Below, in pieces: positions 56,261-64,000 of a DNA stretch of 64,000 bases. The stretch covers positions 20,013,853 through 20,077,852 of the forward strand of contig NC_088296.1 of the NCBI RefSeq assembly GCF_032854445.1. The letters run 5' to 3'. The notes under the pieces are model-generated. The model was not told the origin of the DNA. It searched no databases and saw nothing but the letters and a program-made list of their open reading frames with translations. The DNA comes from Liolophura sinensis. Lineage: Eukaryota; Mollusca; Polyplacophora; Chitonida; Chitonidae. A program made the position numbers and the translations under genes. How positions within the stretch are numbered: position 1 is the stretch's first letter; every line of letters begins with the position of its first letter.

Positions 56261-57064
56261 TGTATATTACCCACAAAGTTAAAAACGTGCACCCAACCAG
56301 TCATGCAGTATCCTCTGTATATTACCCACAAAGTTAAAAACGAGCACCCACCCAATCTTGCAGTACCCTCTGTATATTAGCCACAAAGTTAAAAACGTGC
56401 ACCCACCCAGTCGTGCAGTGCCCTCTGTATATTACCCACAAAGTTACAAACGTGCACCCACCCAATCGTGCAGTACCCTCTGTATATTACCCACAAATTT
56501 AAAAACGTGCACCCACCCAGTTATGCAGAACACTCTGTATATTACCCACAAAGATAAAAACGTGCATCCACCCAGTCATGCCGTGCCCACTATATATTAC
56601 CCACAAAGTTAAAAACGTGCACCCACCCAATCGTGCAGTGCCCTCTGCATATTACCCACAAAGTTAAAAACGTGCACACACCCAGTCTTGCAGTGCCCTC
56701 TATATTACCCACAAAGTTAAAAACGTGCACCCACCCAATCGTGCAGTACCCTCTGTATATTACCCACAAAGTTAAAAACGTGCACCCACCCAGTCGTGCA
56801 GTACCCTCTGTATATTACCGACAAAATTAAAAACGTGCACCCACCCAACCGTGCAGTACCCTCTGTATATTACCCACAAAGTTAAAAACGTGCACCCCAC
56901 CCATTCGTGGCAGTGGCCTCTGTATATTACCCACAAAGTTAAAAATGTGCACCCACCCAATCGTGCAGTGCCCTCTGTATATTACCCACAAAGTTAAAAA
57001 CGTGCACCCACCCAGTCGTGCAGTGCCCACTGTATATTACCCACAAAGTTAAAAACGTGCACCC

Positions 57065-60000
57065 ACCCAATCGTGCAGTGCCCCCTGTATATTACCCACA
57101 AAGTTAAAAACGTGCACCCACCCAGTCGTGCAGTACCCTCTGTATATTACCCATAAAGTCAAAATCGTGCACCCACCCAGTCGTGCAGTGCCCTCTGTAT
57201 ATTACCCACAAAGTTAAAAACGTGAACCCACCCAGTCGTGCAGTGCCCTCTGTATATTACCCACAAAGTTAAAAACGTGCACCCACCCAATCGTGCAGTG
57301 CCCTCTGCATATTACCCACAAAGTTAAAAACGTGCACCCACCCAATCGTGCAGTACCCTCTGTATATTACCCACAAAGTTAAAAACGTGCATCCACCCAG
57401 TAGTGCAGTGCCCGCTATATATTACCCACAAAGTTAAAAACGTGCACCCACCCAATTGTGCAGTGCCCTCTGTATATTACCCACAAGGTTAAAAACGTGC
57501 ACCCACCCAATCGTGCAGTGCCCTCTGTATATCACCCACAAAGTTAAAAACGTGCACACACCCAATCGTGCAGTGCCCTCTGTATAATACCCACAAAGTT
57601 AAAAACGTGCACCCACCCAGTCATGCTGTATCCTCTGTATATTACCCACAAAGATAAAAACGTGCACCCACCCAGTCATGCAGTGCCCTCTGTATATTAC
57701 CCACAAAGATAAAAACGAGCACCCACTCAATCGTGCAGTACCCTCTGTATATTACCCACAAAGTTAAAAACGAGCACCCACCCAGTCATGCTGTATCCTC
57801 TGTATATTACCCACAAAGATAAAAACGTGCACTCACCCAGTCATGCTGTATCCTCTGTATATTACCCACAAAGATAAAAACGAGCACCCACCCAATCGTG
57901 CAGTACCCTCGGTACATTACCAACAAAGTTAAAAACGTGCACCCACCCAGTCATGCAGTACCCTCCGTATATTACCCACAAAGTTAAAAACGTGCACCCA
58001 CCCAGTCGTGCAGTACCCTCTGTATATTACCCACAAAGTTAAAAACGTGCACCCACTCAATCGTGCAGTACCCTCTGTATATTACCCACAAATTTAAAAA
58101 CGTGCACCCACTCAATCGTGCAGTGCCCTCTGTATATCACCCACAAAGTTAAAAACGTGCACCCACCCAATCGTGCAGTGCCCTCTGTATATCACCCACA
58201 AAGTTAAAAACGTGCACCCAACCAGTCATGCAGTATCCTCTGTATATTACCCACAAAGTTAAAAACGAGCACCCACCCAATCTTGCAGTACCCTCTGTAT
58301 ATTAGCCACAAAGTTAAAAACGTGCACCCACCCAGTCGTGCAGTGCCCTCTGTATATTACCCACAAAGTTACAAACGTGCACCCACCCAATCGTGCAGTA
58401 CCCTCTGTATATTACCCACAAATTTAAAAACGTGCACCCACCCAGTTATGCAGAACACTCTGTATATTACCCACAAAGATAAAAACGTGCATCCACCCAG
58501 TCATGCCGTGCCCACTATATATTACCGACAAAGATAAAAACGTGCACCCACCCAATCGTGCAGTGCCCTCTGTATATTACCCACAAAGTTAAAAACGTGC
58601 ACCCACCCAATCGTGCAGTGCCCTCTGTATATTACCCACAAAGTTAAAAACGTGCACCCACCCAATCCTACAGTACCCACTGTATATTACCCACAAAGTT
58701 AAAAACGTGCACCCATCCAGTCATGCTGTATCCTCTGTATATTACCCACAAAGATAAAAACGTGCACCCACCCAGTCATGCAGTACCCTCTGTATATTAC
58801 CCACAAAGTTAAAAACGTGCACCCACCCAATCGTGCAGTACCCTCTGTATATTACCCACAAAGTTACAAACGTGCACCCACCCAGTCTTGCAGTGCCCTC
58901 TGTATATTACCCACAAAGTTAAAAACGTACACCCACCCAGTCGTGCAGTGCCCTCTGTATATTACCCACAAAGTTAAAAACGTGCACCCACCCAATCGTG
59001 CAGTGCCCTCTGCATATAACCCACAAAGTTAAAAACGTGCACACACCCAGTCATGCAGTGCCCTCTGTATATTACCCACAAAGTTAAAAACGTGCACCCA
59101 CCCAATTGTGCAGTGGCCTCTGTATATTACCCACAAAGTTAAAAACGTCCACCCACCCAGTCGTGCAGTACCCTCTGTATATTACCGACAAAATTAAAAA
59201 CGTGCACCCACCCAATCGTGCAGTGCCCTCTGTATATTACCCACAAAGTTAAAAACGTGCACCCACCCATTCGTGCAGTGCCCTCTGTATATTACCCACA
59301 AAGTTAAAAATGTGCACCCACCCAATCGTGCAGTGCCCTCTGTATATTACCCACAAAGTTAAAAACGTGCACCCACCCAGTCGTGCAGTGCCCTCTGTAT
59401 ATTACCCACAAAGTTAAAAACGTGCACCCACCCAATCGTGCAGTGCCCCCTTTATATTACCCACAAAGTTACAAACGTGCACCCACCCAGTCATGCAGTA
59501 CCCTCTGTATATTACCCACAAATTTAAAAACGTGCACCCACCCAATCGTGCAGAACCCTCTGTATATTACCCACAAAGTTAAAAACGTGCATCCACCCAG
59601 TAGTGCAGTGCCCACTATAAATTACCCACAAAGTTAAAAATGTGCACCAACCCAATTGTGCAGTGCCCTCTGTATATTACCCACAAAGTTAAAAACGTGC
59701 ACCCACCCAATCGTGCAGTGGCCTCTGTATATTACCCACAAAGTTAAAAACGTCCACCCACCAAGTCGTGCAGTACCCTCTGTATATTACCGACAAAATT
59801 AAAAACGTGCACCCACCCAATCGTGCAGTGCCCTCTGTATATTACCCACAAAGTTAAAAACGTGCACCCACCCATTCGTGCAGTGCCCTCTGTATATTAC
59901 CCACAAAGTTAAAAATGTGCACCCACCCAATCGTGCAGTGCCCTCTGTATATTACCCACAAAGTTAAAAACGTGCACCCACCCAGTCGTGCAGTGCCCTC

Positions 60001-60095
60001 TGTATATTACCCACAAAGTTAAAAACGTGCACCCACCCAATCGTGCAGTGCCCCCTTTATATTACCCACAAAGTTACAAACGTGCACCCACCCAG
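57065..60095. repeat. Higher-order copy of satellite, repeated at 60970-64000
   Basis: Rare variants recur exactly 3905 bp (71 units) apart: CCCCCTGTAT at 57081 and 60986, CGTGAACCCA at 57221 and 61126, and many others to the end of the window. Left of about 57060 the match stops. Confidence 0.85.
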
Positions 60096-63000
60096 TCATG
60101 CAGTACCCTCTGTATATTACCCACAAATTTAAAAACGTGCACCCACCCAATCGTGCAGTACCCTCTGTATATTACAAACAAAGTTAAAAACGTGCATCCA
60201 CCCAGTAGTGCAGTGCCCACTATATATTACCCACAAAGTTAAAAATGTGCACCCACCCAATTGTGCAGTGCCCTCTGTATATTACCCACAAAGTTAAAAA
60301 CGTGCACCCACCCAATCGTGCAGTGCCCTCTGTATATTACCCACTAAGTTACAAACGTGCACCCACCCAATCGTGCAGTACCCTCTGTATAATACCCACA
60401 AAGTTAAAAACGTGCACCCACCCAGTCATGCTGTATCCTCTGTATATTACCCACAAAGATAAAAAGGTGCACCCACCCAGTCATGCAGTGCCCTCTGTAT
60501 ATTACCCACAAAGATAAAAACGAGCACCCACCCAATCGTGCAGTACCCTCTGTATATTACCCACAAAGTTAAAAACGTGCACCCACCCAGTCATGCTGTA
60601 TCCTCTGTATATTACCCACAAAGATAAAAACGTGCACTCACCCAGTCATGCTGTATCCTCTGTATATTACCCACAAAGATAAAAACGAGCACCCACCCAA
60701 TCGGGCAGTACCCTCGGTATATTACCAACAAAGTTACAAACGTGCACCCACCCAGTCATGCAGTACCCTCTGTATATTACCCACAAAGTTAAAAACGTGC
60801 ACCCACCCAGTCGTGCAGTACCCTCTGTATATTACCCACAAAGTTAAAAACGTGCACCCACTCAATCGTGCAGTACCCTCTGTATATTACCCACAAATTT
60901 AAAAACGTGCACCCACCCAATCGTGCAGTGCCCTCTGTATATCACCCACAAAGTTAAAAACGTGCACCCACCCAATCGTGCAGTGCCCCCTGTATATTAC
61001 CCACAAAGTTAAAAACGTGCACCCACCCAGTCGTGCAGTACCCTCTGTATATTACCCATAAAGTCAAAATCGTGCACCCACCCAGTCGTGCAGTGCCCTC
61101 TGTATATTACCCACAAAGTTAAAAACGTGAACCCACCCAGTCGTGCAGTGCCCTCTGTATATTACCCACAAAGTTAAAAACGTGCACCCACCCAATCGTG
61201 CAGTGCCCTCTGCATATTACCCACAAAGTTAAAAACGTGCACCCACCCAATCGTGCAGTACCCTCTGTATATTACCCACAAAGTTAAAAACGTGCATCCA
61301 CCCAGTAGTGCAGTGCCCGCTATATATTACCCACAAAGTTAAAAACGTGCACCCACCCAATTGTGCAGTGCCCTCTGTATATTACCCACAAGGTTAAAAA
61401 CGTGCACCCACCCAATCGTGCAGTGCCCTCTGTATATCACCCACAAAGTTAAAAACGTGCACACACCCAATCGTGCAGTGCCCTCTGTATAATACCCACA
61501 AAGTTAAAAACGTGCACCCACCCAGTCATGCTGTATCCTCTGTATATTACCCACAAAGATAAAAACGTGCACCCACCCAGTCATGCAGTGCCCTCTGTAT
61601 ATTACCCACAAAGATAAAAACGAGCACCCACTCAATCGTGCAGTACCCTCTGTATATTACCCACAAAGTTAAAAACGAGCACCCACCCAGTCATGCTGTA
61701 TCCTCTGTATATTACCCACAAAGATAAAAACGTGCACTCACCCAGTCATGCTGTATCCTCTGTATATTACCCACAAAGATAAAAACGAGCACCCACCCAA
61801 TCGTGCAGTACCCTCGGTACATTACCAACAAAGTTACAAACGTGCACCCACCCAGTCATGCAGTACCCTCCGTATATTACCCACAAAGTTAAAAACGTGC
61901 ACCCACCCAGTCGTGCAGTACCCTCTGTATATTACCCACAAAGTTAAAAACGTGCACCCACTCAATCGTGCAGTACCCTCTGTATATTACCCACAAATTT
62001 AAAAACGTGCACCCACTCAATCGTGCAGTGCCCTCTGTATATCACCCACAAAGTTAAAAACGTGCACCCACCCAATCGTGCAGTGCCCTCTGTATATCAC
62101 CCACAAAGTTAAAAACGTGCACCCAACCAGTCATGCAGTATCCTCTGTATATTACCCACAAAGTTAAAAACGAGCACCCACCCAATCTTGCAGTACCCTC
62201 TGTATATTAGCCACAAAGTTAAAAACGTGCACCCACCCAGTCGTGCAGTGCCCTCTGTATATTACCCACAAAGTTACAAACGTGCACCCACCCAATCGTG
62301 CAGTACCCTCTGTATATTACCCACAAATTTAAAAACGTGCACCCACCCAGTTATGCAGAACACTCTGTATATTACCCACAAAGATAAAAACGTGCATCCA
62401 CCCAGTCATGCCGTGCCCACTATATATTACCGACAAAGATAAAAACGTGCACCCACCCAATCGTGCAGTGCCCTCTGTATATTACCCACAAAGTTAAAAA
62501 CGTGCACCCACCCAATCGTGCAGTGCCCTCTGTATATTACCCACAAAGTTAAAAACGTGCACCCACCCAATCCTACAGTACCCACTGTATATTACCCACA
62601 AAGTTAAAAACGTGCACCCATCCAGTCATGCTGTATCCTCTGTATATTACCCACAAAGATAAAAACGTGCACCCACCCAGTCATGCAGTACCCTCTGTAT
62701 ATTACCCACAAAGTTAAAAACGTGCACCCACCCAATCGTGCAGTACCCTCTGTATATTACCCACAAAGTTACAAACGTGCACCCACCCAGTCTTGCAGTG
62801 CCCTCTGTATATTACCCACAAAGTTAAAAACGTACACCCACCCAGTCGTGCAGTGCCCTCTGTATATTACCCACAAAGTTAAAAACGTGCACCCACCCAA
62901 TCGTGCAGTGCCCTCTGCATATAACCCACAAAGTTAAAAACGTGCACACACCCAGTCATGCAGTGCCCTCTGTATATTACCCACAAAGTTAAAAACGTGC

Positions 63001-64000
63001 ACCCACCCAATTGTGCAGTGGCCTCTGTATATTACCCACAAAGTTAAAAACGTCCACCCACCCAGTCGTGCAGTACCCTCTGTATATTACCGACAAAATT
63101 AAAAACGTGCACCCACCCAATCGTGCAGTGCCCTCTGTATATTACCCACAAAGTTAAAAACGTGCACCCACCCATTCGTGCAGTGCCCTCTGTATATTAC
63201 CCACAAAGTTAAAAATGTGCACCCACCCAATCGTGCAGTGCCCTCTGTATATTACCCACAAAGTTAAAAACGTGCACCCACCCAGTCGTGCAGTGCCCTC
63301 TGTATATTACCCACAAAGTTAAAAACGTGCACCCACCCAATCGTGCAGTGCCCCCTTTATATTACCCACAAAGTTACAAACGTGCACCCACCCAGTCATG
63401 CAGTACCCTCTGTATATTACCCACAAATTTAAAAACGTGCACCCACCCAATCGTGCAGAACCCTCTGTATATTACCCACAAAGTTAAAAACGTGCATCCA
63501 CCCAGTAGTGCAGTGCCCACTATAAATTACCCACAAAGTTAAAAATGTGCACCAACCCAATTGTGCAGTGCCCTCTGTATATTACCCACAAAGTTAAAAA
63601 CGTGCACCCACCCAATCGTGCAGTGGCCTCTGTATATTACCCACAAAGTTAAAAACGTCCACCCACCCAGTCGTGCAGTACCCTCTGTATATTACCGACA
63701 AAATTAAAAACGTGCACCCACCCAATCGTGCAGTGCCCTCTGTATATTACCCACAAAGTTAAAAACGTGCACCCACCCATTCGTGCAGTGCCCTCTGTAT
63801 ATTACCCACAAAGTTAAAAATGTGCACCCACCCAATCGTGCAGTGCCCTCTGTATATTACCCACAAAGTTAAAAACGTGCACCCACCCAGTCGTGCAGTG
63901 CCCTCTGTATATTACCCACAAAGTTAAAAACGTGCACCCACCCAATCGTGCAGTGCCCCCTTTATATTACCCACAAAGTTACAAACGTGCACCCACCCAG

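Larger units (their letters stand above)
51885..64000. repeat. 55-bp satellite array, ~220 copies, extends beyond the window
   Basis: The unit begins CGTGCACCCACCCAATCGTG, then CAGTGCCCTCTGTATATTAC, then CCACAAAGTTAAAAA. It runs without interruption from 51885 to the end. Common variants: CAATCG/CAGTCG/CAGTCATG, CAGTGCC/CAGTACC/CTGTATC, AAAGTTA/AAAGATA/AAATTTA, and ACGTGC/ACGAGC. Indels are rare (one extra A near 55014, two bases lost near 56700, two extra bases near 56896-56910). Since 55 is not a multiple of 3, the 84-90 residue open frames are by-products wherever GTTAA has become GTTAC; they are not genes. The left boundary is in ordinary AT-rich DNA. Confidence 0.97.

Noticed and set aside
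51885-64000. Many 84-90 residue plus-strand open frames reading CPLYITHKVKNVHPP-type repeats
   Set aside because: They arise because the 55-bp unit rotates through all three frames; they begin and end wherever a GTTAA stop is mutated to GTTAC. The period is not a multiple of three and variants show no codon pattern.
51885-64000. CRISPR array
   Set aside because: Units are contiguous 55-bp tandem repeats without unique spacers, in a eukaryotic context.

Overview
The window looks like a piece of a eukaryotic, probably molluscan (perhaps bivalve) nuclear genome. Coding density is very low, the DNA is AT-rich, the one gene I can assemble has GT-AG introns, and there are many tRNA-derived SINE copies whose tails carry a conserved 3' block ending in (AAATA)n. 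A second SINE (32371-32585) and short (GAGT)n- or (GAAT)n-associated elements also match repeats I recall from mollusc genomes. The lineage call is inference from repeat type and gene structure, not from a search. No bacterial or viral genes, CRISPR arrays or canonical tRNA/rRNA genes were seen.

The only convincing gene is an opsin on the minus strand (37072 down to 30367). Four exons with matching phases and consensus splice sites encode a predicted 347-residue seven-helix receptor. It has the retinal-binding lysine, the NPxxY motif and the helix III/ECL2 cysteine pair. Unusually, the helix III D/E-R-Y motif reads F-R-F, the helix V proline position is His, and the helix III counterion position is Cys. 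The introns hold several SINEs. The first exon found starts at a good acceptor, so an upstream exon is missing from the model.

Layout: 1-5.3 kb has a 100-bp composite tandem repeat, a palindromic repeat cluster and SINEs. 5.3-9.5 kb has an ORF-poor, G/T-rich stretch resembling a 3' UTR, microsatellites and a 25-bp tandem array. 9.5-30 kb is intergenic mosaic: SINEs, two dispersed repeat families (called A and B here), several short tandem arrays (104, 34, 34, 23, 42 and 36 bp) and two stem-loop elements. 30.4-37.1 kb is the opsin. 37.1-51.9 kb is intergenic with more SINEs, a 41-bp array, G-rich tracts and another family B copy. 51.885 kb to the window end is a continuous satellite of a 55-bp unit, about 220 copies, with nested higher-order duplications 71 and 86 units apart; it runs off the right edge.

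Most open frames in the window arise from tandem repeats or chance and are not annotated as genes. The gene's neighbours do not form a pathway; the interest is the derived opsin and the repeat landscape around it.
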